A stretch of 64,000 nt of DNA, taken from NCBI GenBank assembly GCA_008694505.1, contig VZDJ01000090.1, positions 6,317,521 through 6,381,520 of the forward strand. Direction: 5' to 3'. The translations under genes and the position numbers were made by a program. Source of the stretch: Cyanoderma ruficeps (Eukaryota; Chordata; Aves; Passeriformes; Timaliidae). Position 1 is the stretch's first letter; each line of letters starts with the position of its first letter. The notes under the pieces are model-generated. The model saw only the letters and a list, made by a program, of their open reading frames with translations. It did not search any database and had not been told where the DNA came from. Positions 23,301 through 38,300 of this stretch are shown in pieces.

Positions 23301-26300
23301 NNNNNNNNNNNNNNNNNNNNNNNNNNNNNNNNNNNNNNNNNNNNNNNNNNNNNNNNNNNNNNNNNNNNNNNNNNNNNNNNNNNNNNNNNNNNNNNNNNNN
23401 NNNNNNNNNNNNNNNNNNNNNNNNNNNNNNNNNNNNNNNNNNNNNNNNNNNNNNNNNNNNNNNNNNNNNNNNNNNNNNNNNNNNNNNNNNNNNNNNNNNN
23501 NNNNNNNNNNNNNNNNNNNNNNNNNNNNNNNNNNNNNNNNNNNNNNNNNNNNNNNNNNNNNNNNNNNNNNNNNNNNNNNNNNNNNNNACTACATGCAGGT
23601 GCTTACATACTTATCTTCATTTGCATTGAAGGTTGTCTCAGGAACTGAGTGGGGCAATTTGCTGCTTTGGGAAGGGGGCCTCATTAAAGTAGAGCTCTGT
23701 CAATTTGGACACAAGCCCTGTCATGAGGGCCCTATCAACCAGTTAGTTTTTGATGAAGGAGACCTTTACTCTGTTGGAAAAGATGGTTACATTCGGGTGA
23801 GTTTTTCTTTTGCTCTGCCTTCAGGTGTGCAAATGTATGGTCAGATGGTAAATGTTACATGTTTCCTTTACCAGGTTTTTGGAGGAATTCTCAGAGTGCA
23901 GTTTCTTTCTGAAAATTATTTTTTAGAACAAAGAAAATAAGAGCACATTTACACGGTGTATGTGTTTGAATTGGTTATCATGGCATGCAGTTTTCCTTGT
24001 TTAATTGTAATAAATAAATAAATAAATAAATAATTTACTTTAGTACAGTCAAAATCTTCAATGGTTTTCTAACAGCTTTGACTGCATTCTATAATTTTAT
24101 CATTTTCAGGCCTATTAACACGTAGTTGTCTAATAATGTTATCTACTGTTATCTAAAACATAAAAAATAAACTATAGAAATATTTGAAATGAATTTTCTG
24201 AGTGTTTAAAAGCTCAGATTATTAATGTTAAAATGACACAGAAATTAACTCCCATCTCAGAGATACATATCCTGAAATAGGGGAAAATTAAAAGAAAAAG
24301 GATCCTGAAGTTAACAAATAATTCTATAAATTAAGGTCAAAAGGTTTTCCTTATTCATAACACCACTTTCTGATCTCACCTGTCAATGTACAAGAATTTT
24401 GCAATCTGATTTCCCTGCTCTTTAAGGGAGGACATGATATGTCTTCTGCTGATGTGTGAAATGACCCAGATAATCAATGGGAAACTGACCTATAGACAGT
24501 GGAGGTTTTCATACACTGTTGTTGTTGTTGGTTTTATGGTGTTTTATAGGTTGGTGTTATCCCATTAGGAAAATTCAGTTGATTATAGGCATGGTAACTG
24601 ATATGTTGTCCTTATCCTACAGAGCAGAACATGAAAGGGTTAGATTTCCAATTATTTTGTGCAGCCTCAGTATGAGCCATGCTGAGTGCCCACAGATACC
24701 ATTTATTCTGCATAGTCCTGAAGCTGCCATGTGTAGCTCTGCTATTGTCAGGGCTGAATTGAAGCTCCTGTCACCGTTATAGGTTATGTTCAAAGCAGTG
24801 ATGCTGCTTTCTTAAAATTTTGATTTTCCATATTAATTGTGTATGAAAACAACCTGGTGTTATTATAAAAAAAAAAAGCTTTTTTTTTTCCCTCTTTTTT
24901 TTAATGCTTCCAATGCCATGAAGATGTGGAACTTTGAGGTAGTAGATACTGCTGATCCTGTGGATAACACAGGGCTAGTGGAGATGGAGCCTATGAATGA
25001 ACTTTGGCTTGGCAAGAATGTCAGCCTGAATTTCATGACAAAGATTCGTGACCATGGACAGCCCTTTTGGTATGCTCAGGTAAGACACACTCAGGTACAT
25101 GCATGCCTGTGGAGAAACACAAAATGAGGGAGGTGATGGTAAGTAATAGCAGGAGTCCATTACAAATCAGTGTGTTTCTTTTTGGTAGAATTCAGTTGTC
25201 TCTGGATACATAGAAAATCATCATCTTATCTATCTACCTACCTATCTACAGATTATTTTTTTTCTTTAAACACTGAAACAGGGTTCCTAGAGAGATGGTT
25301 TAAGTTCCAAGCCTGTCAATGTTTAAGAAGCATGTAATAGAGGCCCTTAATAATATATTTTAACTTTTGGTCAGGCCTGAAGTGATCAAGCAATTGGACA
25401 AGATGATCCTTGCAGGTCCCTTCCAACTGAATTATCCTATGTTATGCTGTGCTGTATTTTTAGTGTACAGTAATGTGTGAGACTCTGGCATGAGAATAGG
25501 AGAATGCCAAAAGTTATTGTCCAAGTTCTATTATCTTAAAGTGATGGATGAGATTCATAAGACCAACGTCATTGCATTTCTGTTTCACAATGATAGTCAT
25601 TAAGGAGTTTTTAAGAAGTCACCATGTGCAGCTTTATTTCCCAACTGAGTCTGAAAATATTCAATTAATGCTTTTTCTTCTTTAGGATACAAATGGAGCA
25701 ATATGGAAGCTGGATTTGACTTTTTCAAATATGGTAATTTTGAGGTTTTTTCTTCTGATTTCTTCAGTTCATTTGCAATAGAAACCATGTCCTATTACAT
25801 CCTGTAACTATACTGGTTGCATTTGGAATGAAATTTGTGTTTTATGAAGGTGCATGGTAGAAAATTGTAGCATTGAAGAAAATATTTTATTTCATAAAAA
25901 TTTTCAAATGTAATTGATTGCAATGATTGTGCAGGATGATAGAGAGGAATTTGATTTTTGATTCCGGAAATTTCAGCTGCCAAATTCAAGTTCCTTTAAA
26001 GGAGTTTGATTCTTATGTACTGGTAATGCAAGTTGCATGGATGCAGGAAGTGAGTTCAAGGAGTGTGTTATGTCCTCTATAGATAGGTGTTTGAGCCAAT
26101 CCTTACTGTAGTCTTTAAGTGACAGAAAGAACTAGAAAAAAACAAGGAGAAGATGAAACACACTTGAAGTGTTTTATCCTACTGGTTACTGATGTTACTG
26201 CTGGAGATTTTTTGATGGAGAAAGAGATGACAGAGGTGAAAAAGGGGACATGTAATTTTTGCTCTGGAACATAATAAAGTAAATAGGAACAATCCCTTGC

Positions 26301-29300
26301 GGGGAATAAAATTCTAATGTGAAAAGTAGAATAAATTCCAAGAATTTTATGGTAAATAAAATACTATACTAACTAATGCAAAAAAAAAAAAAAAAAAANA
26401 AAAAAAAAAAAAAGAGGTGGCGAAGTCTGTAATTCCTTGGATGATGAAATTATTTCCCAAGCAGCACAAGCCCAACCTGAAGAGCACAAGTGTAAAATGC
26501 AGCAGAATTTCTCTTCTGTTTTGTGCTGCAGACCCACGATCCAGAGCGTGTGTGTACCTTCCACTCTGGGGGGATCGAGGCCGTCGGTGTGTCTCCCTTG
26601 ACGTGCCTGATGGCCACCACGGCTCTTGACCGTAAGTACACTGCTCCTTTCCTCTCATGCCATTATTGGTTTTGAAGGGCAGTGATGCTTGGTTTGGAAC
26701 TACTGTGTTTTGTATTTGTGCATTTGCTCTTGCAAAGTCACTTTACACGGAATTGTTTTTCCTGGGATCAGTTCTTTAATAGTTAAGGCAAATCATTAAT
26801 GTTTTGAAACAATGCATTAAGACTGCTTCATCTTGAAAACCTGGGATTTTAGCAACAGACGTTTTTAGTGGGAAACACTGTAAATTATTTGTTCTGAATG
26901 AGTGGCTTTATTTGTTCATTGTGTATGAAAAGGTGAGACATCTGGTTTGAGTAACAGCACTGGTATTCAATGCTGGGGTTTAATAAATGTTGGGATTTTC
27001 ATCTTGTAAGAAATTACATACACCTCCAGCATTGTGTAAGCCATTGAAAATAATAATGTTTGTGCCTTTCTTAGAAAATACAATAGCTATTATGCTCTCA
27101 ACAACAGATAACAAGTAATTACAGAAATATTCATTTAACTTGTACAAATATTGCTGTTTAGGCCTCTCACTGTTAGTTTTATTGTGCTTTGAAAGAATGA
27201 CTACTGGCCAGAACACTAACAATGTCATTTACACTGTTCAGAAAACACTACAAGGTCTTTTAATTCAGTTCTTGTCAGTACTGCCTTGTAGTTTGTCTGT
27301 ATTATACAATGCACATATTCTTCTCCGCTGAAGACAAATTCCTACCAGTTGAGCAAACAACATTTCACATATATGCAAGTTGGAGTGGACTTTTATGGAA
27401 TCAGTATGTGTGCCTATGTATCTCTTAATTTTCCCCCTGATGAAACTGGTCTTTTGTGAACAATCTCCTGTATTTTCCTCCCTTTAAATGTTTTTCTCCC
27501 TAGGCAGTCCCAAGTATTAGCCTATCATCTTTTCCTATGTTGTCAATACAAGTTTTCCTTAGAGTATGCCATAATTCCGTGCTCACTTGAAAATTACATG
27601 TGGATTGTCAGCCTGGAACTTCTTATTACAACCCTCAGACTCGCCAACTCTTGGTTCTGTATAAGTTGAAGAGTAAAAAAACCATATATTTTGTTCACCT
27701 TGCTAGCTGTGCTGCTCTGTAACCATCAGTCACCTTTCAGGCAGGCATTTTGTTACTCAAAAAGAGAAAACATACATTTTATCCAGCTTTTAATTCAAAT
27801 AAATAGACATTTCTCCATAAGTCCTAACGATGTAAGTGATATTGCAAGCAGTAAATTCTTACTGTCTCCTTTCCACACAGGGTCAGTGCGCATCTATGAT
27901 TTTGGCAGCAACAGCCAACTGAGAGTAACCAAGTTTAAACAGGGAGGAACGGCGCTGACGTGGGCACCGGCTGTTGTGAGTTTTTCCTTGCTTGTTAGCA
28001 AAAATTCATCAAGGAGCCTAGGAGCCTGCCAGCATCCAGGAAGCTGCTCACCAAGCAAGATATTAGAGATCACTTGTTAGGCCACAGTGGGATTTACTGT
28101 AGCAGGATGTATAAGTTTGTGAGGTAGTATGTTTGTATACAGTATGGGAACAGTTTAACTTTACTCTGAGTTATCAAGTATCCTACTTTGTGCCTTAAGA
28201 TTTTAAAATCAGATCTCAGTGTGCAGTAGGGGAAGTAGTCTGAGTTTGTAGACTAACAGCTTCTATTTAACCCACACAGAGCAATTGTCAATTAACATGA
28301 GTTAGTTAACACATTTTGTAATGACAGCCCAGACAAATCACAAACATTTGGAGATAAATCATTAAAAACTGTTGCCAGAACTGATCATTTGTGGAGTGTG
28401 GAGTCTATCACTTTTAGACATATTTGCTAATTTTAATTAAAATAGTGTCTAGTTATGCTCTTGAGAAAACATAGCAAGCCTGGTGGGTTAATTACAAGCA
28501 AATTTAGGAGAAAAATAATTAATTGAATGTTCAAGGGGAGGGTTCCACTGGGAGAGTGCCTTTATTTTATATAAAAAAATACTGTATAAAAATATAATTC
28601 TGGCCATGTAGGCTTTCAGAGATGCTGTTAAGTGGTGACCTGTACCTTCACGAAGTAAGCTGTGTGCCACAATAAATTGTACAGCATCACAAAACTGACC
28701 TATTTCAATTTTACAAAAGTTGTTAGTAAACACAATCTGATAAACAAAGGGTACTTAGTGTATCCAGCTGCATTTAAAATTGCATTAGATACTTGGTCAC
28801 GGTTTAAAGTGTGCAAATGTATTTTAGAACCTGTGCTATTAATCAAAGAAAACTTAGTCCACCATACTTTGAAGCATCTGTATACCATAATCTCCTTATA
28901 GGCAAGCTAGCAGCAAATTTATTAGGTAAGTGAACAATGAAAAGTCAGCTTGTAATTGACTTCAAGACACTCAAATGACAAATATCAGCTAAGTCCACAA
29001 GTCCAGCGATATCCAGCTAAAATGTAGGCCTGTTTCTGCTAACATTTATCACAGTTCAAGTCTGTCTTAGTTGTTAGCAATTGGCTTACTTACAGGACGT
29101 ATGGTAAAGACTCCTCCTCCTTTTCATCTCAGGTAGCAGTCCCTGTTGACTGCTGTACTTTATATGGAGTCAACCAGACCCAAGCCTGTGCCCTGACCTC
29201 TTCAAAAATCTTACTTAGGTTTGGTTATTATGTTTTTATTATAACCAGGGTAATATAATGGCTTTTTTGAGTTCTAACTCTTCTGTGTAAGAAGCTACTG

Positions 29301-32300
29301 ATATGTATCTTTGTGTCAGCATGAATTACCTCTTCCTCAAACATTACAGCCACATGCTCATTAACATCTTCAGTCTTAATAGCATGTTATCACTAAAAAA
29401 ACCAAAACACAATTCAACCCAAAAAATAGGCCCCAGTCCTTTCTCTTCTTTTATGGTGCTGTATTAGAGAGAATAAGGAACATTTCCCATGTATGAAATA
29501 TTCTTGGTGCTTTAGCAACACTTTCATGTAAGGTGAGTTCCAGAGCATGTGCCAAATGGATTATTCATCTGAGCTCTCAGATGTACACTGTGATTTTTTT
29601 TCTTCATTTCACTTAAAGGTAAATCCCGAAGGAGGCCAGATTGCTGTGGGGTTTGAAGATGGTGTTGTCCGCATAATTGAGGTTTATGATCCCAAACTGC
29701 TGCCTGGTCATGAAGGAGAGGCCAGTGAGATTGCAGAGATAAATCTGAAACAAGTTTTCAAACCTCATGGTGCTGCAGTTACAGCCCTGGCATATGCACC
29801 AAAGGGAGATGTGTTTGCCACAGGGGTATGCATAATTTAGTTTGGTTGCTTTTATTAAGCCACAAATGTAGAGCCTTTTAAAAGGGATAAGGTAATGTTT
29901 GTTCACTGACAACACAGTTTTACTTCTGTTACTCATGCTGATTGCTTGCTGTAGTTCTCTTGTCTGGGAGAAGGATCTGTTTGCACTCACATCTGCTTTT
30001 CTGAAGGAAAGCAACCGTGCACTTCACACAATTCATTTTGTGAATCACTGGACTGTTTAGTGTGAATTCTCTAATCCCCTTTGAAGATGGATTTGGTTCA
30101 TTTTGGAATTAGTTTAGTAGGATCTTGGAATTAGTAAAAGCAAGTCCATTGATAGACCACGTTGGCAGCAATCCAGCTGCTACCCAGCACTGCTTGGCCT
30201 TACCACAGGGTCAGTCAGTCAGTTTGTCATTATGCCTGGAGTCTTTGAGATGGTTTCCAGTTAATGGGCTGTCTCTTTTTAAAAGCTAGTCCTTAGCCAT
30301 GATCAGGGCAATTTGCAGTTACATGTTCCTTGGGATGAATTGGCATGCATTTAATTTAATGTAGGATTTAAGCTACAATGAATTGTGCTGTGTACCAGTT
30401 CTGGATTTTCTTGTTATCTGGGGAAATCAGCTTGTGCTGCCTTATCTGAAAAATTAGGCCTGAGCCTGAGATTTAAAAGAGCTCCTGAGGCAATGGGCAG
30501 AAAGCACGTGGCTGGGAATGCCAGAGGAGGCCCGTGAGTGCAATTAAGAGCTATGGGTGCAACATGTTTCTTGGAGCAACGTGGGCAGGATTTTTATTTC
30601 CTCCTGGTAATTACCATAGAAATCCAGTCCTAAGTTCCCCTGTTTAGGCACAAAAAAAAAATGGAAGTATGTGCTTATGTCATAAAGTGCTTTGTTTTTT
30701 TTAATTTTTGGTCAGCTCTGATTCAGTCATCGTCTTTGTTTGTTTGTTTGTTTGTTTGTTTTCCTCAGAGTAAAGACAAAACAGTTTTCTTTTTTGCTAT
30801 TGAGGATGAATACAAGCCAATTGGATTCATCTGTGTCCCTGGGCCTGTACAGGCATTACACTGGTCTCCACCTTCTCATGTGAGTAATGCATATTTGTTC
30901 TTTCCTTCCCAGCAGTATTAACATATCATTTAAAAAAGAATTTCCAATGCAAATAGATGAAGATTCATGACTCTAGTCATGTCCTCTATAGACAATACAA
31001 ATAATGTTTTGCTACTTTGTTCTTCATGCTGCTTCAGTATGACGGATTCTAAAAGGTTCTGTGTAGCTGTATCTCTGGTTCAGTCACTATGGGCATATTT
31101 TGGGTTTTGGATAATGCAAACCACAAGATTGTGATGTGCTTTTTGAGCCCTTGACTTGAAGAAACAATCTTATTCCTTAGCTTTTGGAAGGTCTGATTCT
31201 CTTTGACAAAGAAGTTATTTGGATGCTACTGTCTGTGACTCTTGCCCATATTAAAACAGGCTTTTAAAAATCTTTTTGATGATATTAAGAAAGATATTGG
31301 GTGCTTCTTGAAATTCACATTCTGTGATTCTGTGATTGAAATGTGTCAGGATATATCAAAATAGGTTTTTGCTAATATTTAAAAAAGGGTTAGGGTAACA
31401 TCTGAAATTTTGTTTGGTCCGGTATCCTTATTTAGAGGAGAGACTATTCATTATGTTTGGATACTAGCAAGGTATATTTTACAGATGCATAGTGGCAAAG
31501 TGATGGTATTTTCATTTATTAATTTGAACTGTTAGAAACTGGCCAAAGAAGTCTTTTTGGTGTGAATCTATCTTACTGCAGAAACAACACATCTTGATCT
31601 GACAGTTGCATTTTGAGTTCTTTCCTTGAAGACAAGGTACTTCTCCTTACTAAAGAAGGAGACCCATTGTGTCTTGGATGTTAGATTCTGCTTGACTAAT
31701 TCCAGTATCTGGCCTCTATTGCTGGATGAGAACACTTGCTTAACACAGTGCCAGCATCTGAGTGTCACCCTACTTCTTTGTTTTGTTTGTTTTAAAGAAG
31801 CATTGGTGATTAAATACATTACATTTAATGAATGTGTTTTCAAACAGATCCTATAGACACAGAAAGCATATCATTCCTATCAGGGTTTCCATAGCAACTC
31901 TAATATGCCCTCGTTGCACATTTTTAGTGATGGGTCAGATAAAATAAGCCTCTCTCTCATTTCTCCAGATAGCTTATGAAAATTGAGACTAAATACAGAC
32001 TTGTCTTTTAAAATCTCAAAACACTGAATAATTATTACCCTCACCTCACCTGTTCTTCCTAACTTTGCATTTTAAAGGACATGTCAGGTACCAGCAATAA
32101 ACAAACAAACTGAAAGATAAGTAGCATTTGGCAAGACTGAGCCAAGTCTTGATGATATAAAGGATTTATTAGTATGGAAATATATGAAATTATCCTCCCA
32201 AAACCTACTAACTCTTGGGTCAAATCCATCTTTTAATTTAAATAAATTTCCAAAATATCATCATGCTGCTTTCAAGCTAAGCAGTGTCAGAATTATGGAC

Positions 32301-35300
32301 ACATAATTCTGACACTGGTTTGGACACAGGAAGGATTTCTTCAATTCCTTAGCTTTGTCCAGCATGAAAGATGCTCACTGATTTCTGATGTCCATTTAAA
32401 AGTGTCCATAGGAATAAGAGCACAGGTAAGTGTGGCTGGAATTTGGCTTTGTCCCTGTGTATCTTCCTAACTAACTTTTCCTCCCATTTGTTTTGATTCC
32501 ATTTGTACATTTGCCCTATATTTGTCTTCTTTTTGTTTTTTTACAGGACAAGAGCACGCTGCTCATCCTTTGTGAGAATGGCTTTGCTGTCCAGGTTCCT
32601 GCCCCTCTCCCTGAGGAGCATGATACAGCAACCACCTATCACATAAAAAACCTGCCAACACAGTACTTCCATTTTTATAGTATTAAATCCAAAATCAAGG
32701 TAAAAAATTCTCCTGTGGAAGAATTTCCTCTTCTTCATTGTGCCAGGTGATCAAACTGCCCAAAAGAGTTTCTAGTCCCTGTATCACAGGGTTTTTGCTA
32801 AGCTCCTTGAAAGGGAATGCCAGGTAGAAGCCATCTGTGGCTTGAAATTACAAGTCATTTTTGGTTTATTCAAACCTACATGACACTGAAAGCATGATCT
32901 GAATTTTGATTATGATAAGAAGACAGCATTAGAGAAAGGGAAAGGTAATACTAGTGCATTAGTTCTCAAAGCATTTAAATTTTGGTAATTTTCACAAAAA
33001 GAATATTTCTTGTGGTTGATGTTGGCCCTATCAAAGGAAATTCCTTTCAACAGTTACAAAATCCCCAGGTAGTCACCTTGAAGCCAACGCAAAACTTATC
33101 TTTCTTTTTCGTAGTACTTCTGACTTTTAAAAATGTTTTAAGTTTAAAGGTGTGCATTTAATTTCTGAATGACACTTAGTATATAAAAAGAATGTGTGGG
33201 GCCAAAGGAAAAGAGTTATGCCAGCTCACAGCTATAGTTAGTTTTGTGAAACTGAAAGGCAAGCTGATGTTAGGCTCAGAAGGACAACTCCAGTGGGCAG
33301 GCTGTCAGTTCCATACTCAATCCACTACAATCCAACAGCCTCTTTGGTTCTGTTGTTGCCCTGTGATTTCTCTCTTAACTGCTCCTGTATTACTGAATGT
33401 CAGGCAAAGCTTCATTTCATGTTATAACTTGGAGGAAGTCAGCATTCAGGAGAAAGATCTCCAGGTGTTTTTTTCACAGCAATATCTATAAGAATGATGA
33501 CAAAGTATGCATATGAAAGGAAAGATTAAAATAATATATGTAGAGTTTTGTTGGTTTTCTTGTTTGTTGGTTGGTTGGTTTTGTTTCATTGTTTTAGTCA
33601 AAAGAGAAGAATAATGTTGAGAAACACTCTAAATACCTAATAATAAAAAATGTTTCTACAGAGAGAAGGACTGTTAATGGCTCTCTTTTTCCTCTGGAAA
33701 TAGATCAATAATTAATAAGTTACAACAAGGATGTTTTAATGCAAGGAAAGATTTCTCACATAGGGGTGGTGAAACACTAAAGTAGTTTTTATAGTCTGTG
33801 GAATCCCTAGAACAGGAGATTTTTTTAAAAGGTAAATCAGACAAAGATCAGCTGATAATATTTAAGAGTTTGCTTTTTCAGCTATCTAATACCTTCTTAG
33901 GAAGCTGCTGTTTTAGAAAATGTTTGGTACTTGTTTTTGATATAGTAGGCTTGAATGGAAGAGAGTTTAAAAGGTTTGATAAATCTTTTCTTCATTGTTC
34001 AAAAGAAGTTAAGTCCTTTACTTCTCTCTTCTGCTGTATGCCAATGATGCACTAGAACTCTGAGTTCAGCTTTCCAGTGCTTTTCTTTCTCCAGGGCAGG
34101 CAGGGAACAGGACTTAGGATTTCAACAGGAGTAAGCATAGTAAGGAGAAGATTTGGAATAATCTCTCTGAGGAAATTTTGAAATCTGCTTGTTATTTGGA
34201 ATGATTTCTGTTTCAAAGGACTCAGAGTAAATACTTCAGAGGAAGGAAATGAGGGCATTTCACTGGAGAGTCTCATGAAATCTGGTTAATCTCTGCTAAA
34301 TTGACAGGGAAGAGATTTCTGTAGATATTCTGTATGTATAATGCCAGGACCACCTTGGATTTCATTTATGAGACTCCTTCAGTCAGTGATGTGTGGAATG
34401 CCTTGGTTTCATGTCTTGGTGTTTCTCTGCTTGTTGTAATAGCTGGAAGAGGAGATTGCACGGAGAGAGAAAGAAAAGCAGAAAAAGGAGAAAGCAAGGC
34501 TTGAATGGATAAAGCAGCAAAAGGAGATGGGACTTGAGGTAGAAGGAACTGAAGAGGAAGAACCCGAAGAAGAGCCATTGCCAGCTATCTACATACCAGA
34601 GGAGCCCAGTCCCATCCTCTGTGGCTTTTATTCAGCACCAGGAAAATTCTGGCTTTCCTTGGTAAATCAGATTTTACTTCATGTTGATGATGTGACATCC
34701 TTTCCCTTTGAACCCTGTCATCCCTAGGACATCAAATTCCTTTAATCCTTCACAGTTTCAGTGATTTTTGTGAAATAAACCAGTAGTGTCACTCTGATGC
34801 AGATTGTTAGGTAGATTTCCAGTAGGTGCCCTTCTTGGTGATGCCTGAATGGACACGAAGACTGAGCTGTTCTCTCACAAGCAGAAGGTAGAATTTTAAC
34901 ACAGTGGTAAAATGTCTTGTAATGCCAGTGATCATGGCAGTCTTCTGTCTGTGGATAAATAGAATCTCTAGGTGTTTGGAAGTAGCATTTTTTAACCTAT
35001 CATAGATCCTTAAGAAAGAAGTAATTACTCTGAAATTTGCATCTACCTGATCAGCTGCTTTAGTTTTCTTTCGTTACCATTTCTTTATGGTCCTTCTCTT
35101 CTTCAGGGTGGGTATGACTCAGGGTTTCTCTATCATTGTGAATTCTCACATGATGATGAAGAAGACCCCGAGAAGAGGAAAGATGAACCCTTTGAAGTGA
35201 TTCCTATGGAGGACACTGAAAACAATCCCATTCACCAAATCTCCTTCTGGTAAAACACTGTGATTAACAAATAGCTCTGGGATAAAGCTTGATGAAATTG

Positions 35301-38300
35301 AACTTGGGAAGGAGGAGTCTATGTTCCTTTGTCCCTTTTTAATTGTGGCTCAACTCTAGTATACACAAACTCTCTCTGGTTTTCCTGGCACTGAGTTTCA
35401 CTTAACATTCCTAATGGACATAGCTGGGCCATGTGTCTGACAGAATAATTTTAAAAGACCTTCAACAATGAAAAAGTGGGATTTTTAAATACTGACTAGA
35501 ACTCAACCACCCTAGATTGTAGAACTCCAGGAGAGCCCTTAGAAGTCCCTGCATATAGTGATCACCAGAACAGCAGTTCTTTATCATAGTTAACACAGAG
35601 AGTTAAAACATGGAGTGGTCAGTCCATCCCTCTTGTGTTAAGAATATAGGATTCTCAGGACATTCTGTGAACTGTATGAATGGAAAGGCTGGATTCTTTT
35701 CAGACTCCCAGTATTAGGTTCCCTGTACGAGGAGGCATGTTCAGAATTGAAAGGGGGCAGGTTTAATTCAGGCTTTAATCTACTGCTGGCTGCATTCACC
35801 ACCATCTGTACTAAATGGGGAGCAGGGAGAAAAACCTGCTTTTCTAGCTTTTAACTTGGTGTTTGCTACACTGCCCATCTCAGGGCTGAGACTAGTTCTA
35901 AGACATCTAGTAAGTGCTGGAATGTTCCTGAGCAGCCAGTTAGCTGAAAAACATTTTGTAGTAGAATCAGACATACTTTAAATGGGCCAAATACTTTGCT
36001 TTCAGCTTCCAAACTTGGGAAAGTGATTTCTATTAAGCTAGATCAGCTCTTTTTGTATTTTGAGCTTGATTGTTAGAAGTTGCTGCTATTACTGTTTCTT
36101 GTTGTTTATTTAACAGTACCAGCAACCCTGTGATGTTCTGTGGGATGCAGGATGGCTCCCTTCGTGCTTATCCTCTCAGTGATAAAGGAGTCTCCGTGGA
36201 TGCCCTGAAGGACTACTGGTACCTGAATGTACATGACAATGACAATGGGCAGATCCGGGGCATCTGTTTAAGTCATGATAATGGGTGTCTGATTACCTAT
36301 GGTGGAGATGGAAACATTTTTACATTTGACCTCTTGTCAGAGGAAGAGCTTCCCAAAGATGTAGAAGTCAAAATCCCCCCTCCTAGGGTAAGTTGGTGCC
36401 CTCTTTCCCTGAATTAGGCCTGTTTGATATGAAACTACCCAGATGGGCAAACATGGTTCAATTATTTTTCTTAAAGGTCTTTCATAGCAACAGCTGAAGT
36501 TTCCCAAACTATTTAGAAAAATAGGTCTTGCAAAATGTTCCCTAATAAATGGGCTCTGGGACTGCACTGTTCCTTCTCAGTGTTTTGTGTTTTTCTCCAA
36601 ATAAACATAGTAAGTGTTATTCATATGTATTCTACAAGTGCTTTCCCACTCAAATGTGTAGCCATGCATATTCCTGGAATGAAAGAATTACAAGGATTTC
36701 TCATACTTCATAGCTTTCTTGGGTTTAATTGCAGTAAAGTATGATTCTGCTCTGAATGGAGATTCTAGAAATCCTGTTGGAGAATACCTAATATGTAGTT
36801 TCTCCATACATCTAGTCCCTTTCATTTGACATTCACAATGGATTTTTTTACATTTGCAAAGTAGCACAACACGGTGCTGATCCCGTTGCTCTTTCACTCT
36901 TGGACAGCATTAGTAGTAATGAATTTACAGGTGTCCTGTACTCACTGCAGAGCTGTCAGATGACACTGGAACTCAGAAGTAGTTCTACTGATAATGCACA
37001 AGAAGAGGGATGTCAACTCCTCAACTGAAAATGTTCAGACTTTATTGAATTTTTAAGAAGTCTTAAGAGTGTCTAAATTAAATAAATATAACTTGAAAGA
37101 AGCAGTGAGAGCTGTTGAGTAAAGAAGTGCCATCGTGCACAATAAATATTACAGTAGACATACATTCAGTAGAGTTTAAAAATCTTGAAAGTGTCAACAT
37201 AAAATAAATTAAACTTTAAAATAAGTTTTAATACTGGTTGGTAACTACATTTTGAAGGATGCTTGGCAACAGAGAAAGGAAATTGTGATTTTGGTCATTC
37301 AGCTAAATTGTTCATGACTAGTTGGAATTCTTTACCAATATGACAAGACTATATAGCACTGAGAATAGAGCCAGAATTATTTTCTCTAAGTGAATGATTA
37401 GAACCTTTGATGTCAGAACCTTGCTGACTGCAGTATTGGAAGAAGTGATTAATATACAATTATAAAGCATATATAAAGATTTATGGTTTTGAATATGTAA
37501 GTAGCTCTATATAAAGACCTTTATGGTCAGTTCTATTGTTCAGCTAACAACATTGCTTAATGACCATCCTAGTAGAGTTTTTCCCTTTTCAAAGTGTATC
37601 TTCATTAAGTATCTATTCTAGTTTTAAGTCATGTGGAAGATTTTAAAAATTCTAACTTCATTAAACTTAATGAGATTCTTAGAGAATCAAATACAAATCA
37701 TCTGAAACTAATTGAGTTAAATTACAGATCAATTAAGTACAACTAAATTGTTGAGTGATAGTCCCCCCTCTTTTTTCAGAGCCTGATTGCCTAGGGAAAT
37801 GAGGCTTGTGCTACTGCAATGTCCATCCATCTGTCATTCTTCACAGCTAATAATTGTGAATCCATTATGCAGTCAGCAAAAGACAACCAGATTAATTACA
37901 CATGTAACTTGGAATTAGCCCATGACACACTGACTCTTGTCAATGTGACAGTGAGGGGAGACAGGAGAATTGGGCTGGGGGGTAGACAACCAAAGATGTT
38001 ATGGGACAGGGTGAAGTTAGGACAAGCAATGGTGTAACAATTTATGCTGCTGGGGAGGTTATAGGATTTGTGTTCTCTGTCCCTAAGATCCATGTTTCAT
38101 TAGTTCTTTTACATGTAAACCATCTGCATTGCTTTTTTCTTGAAACATTACAATGTAATATTTAAGGCCCAGATAGTAAGATTGAAAATTATGATTTCTT
38201 TTAATTTTGTGAGAGGTGGTGGGAGCTCTGTCTTAATGTTTATAAAAGCTTTATTGTCTGCTGAAACTATAACTGCTTGTTTAAAGACAAGACAATATTT

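Noticed and set aside
26381..26413. Poly(A) run considered as a retrocopy tail
   Set aside because: No copied exon upstream of it and no target duplication, and it contains an N, so a simple homopolymer is the better explanation.
37020..37750. AT-rich stretch considered as a matrix-attachment or retro-element region
   Set aside because: No repeat structure, tail, or duplication seen; base composition alone is insufficient.
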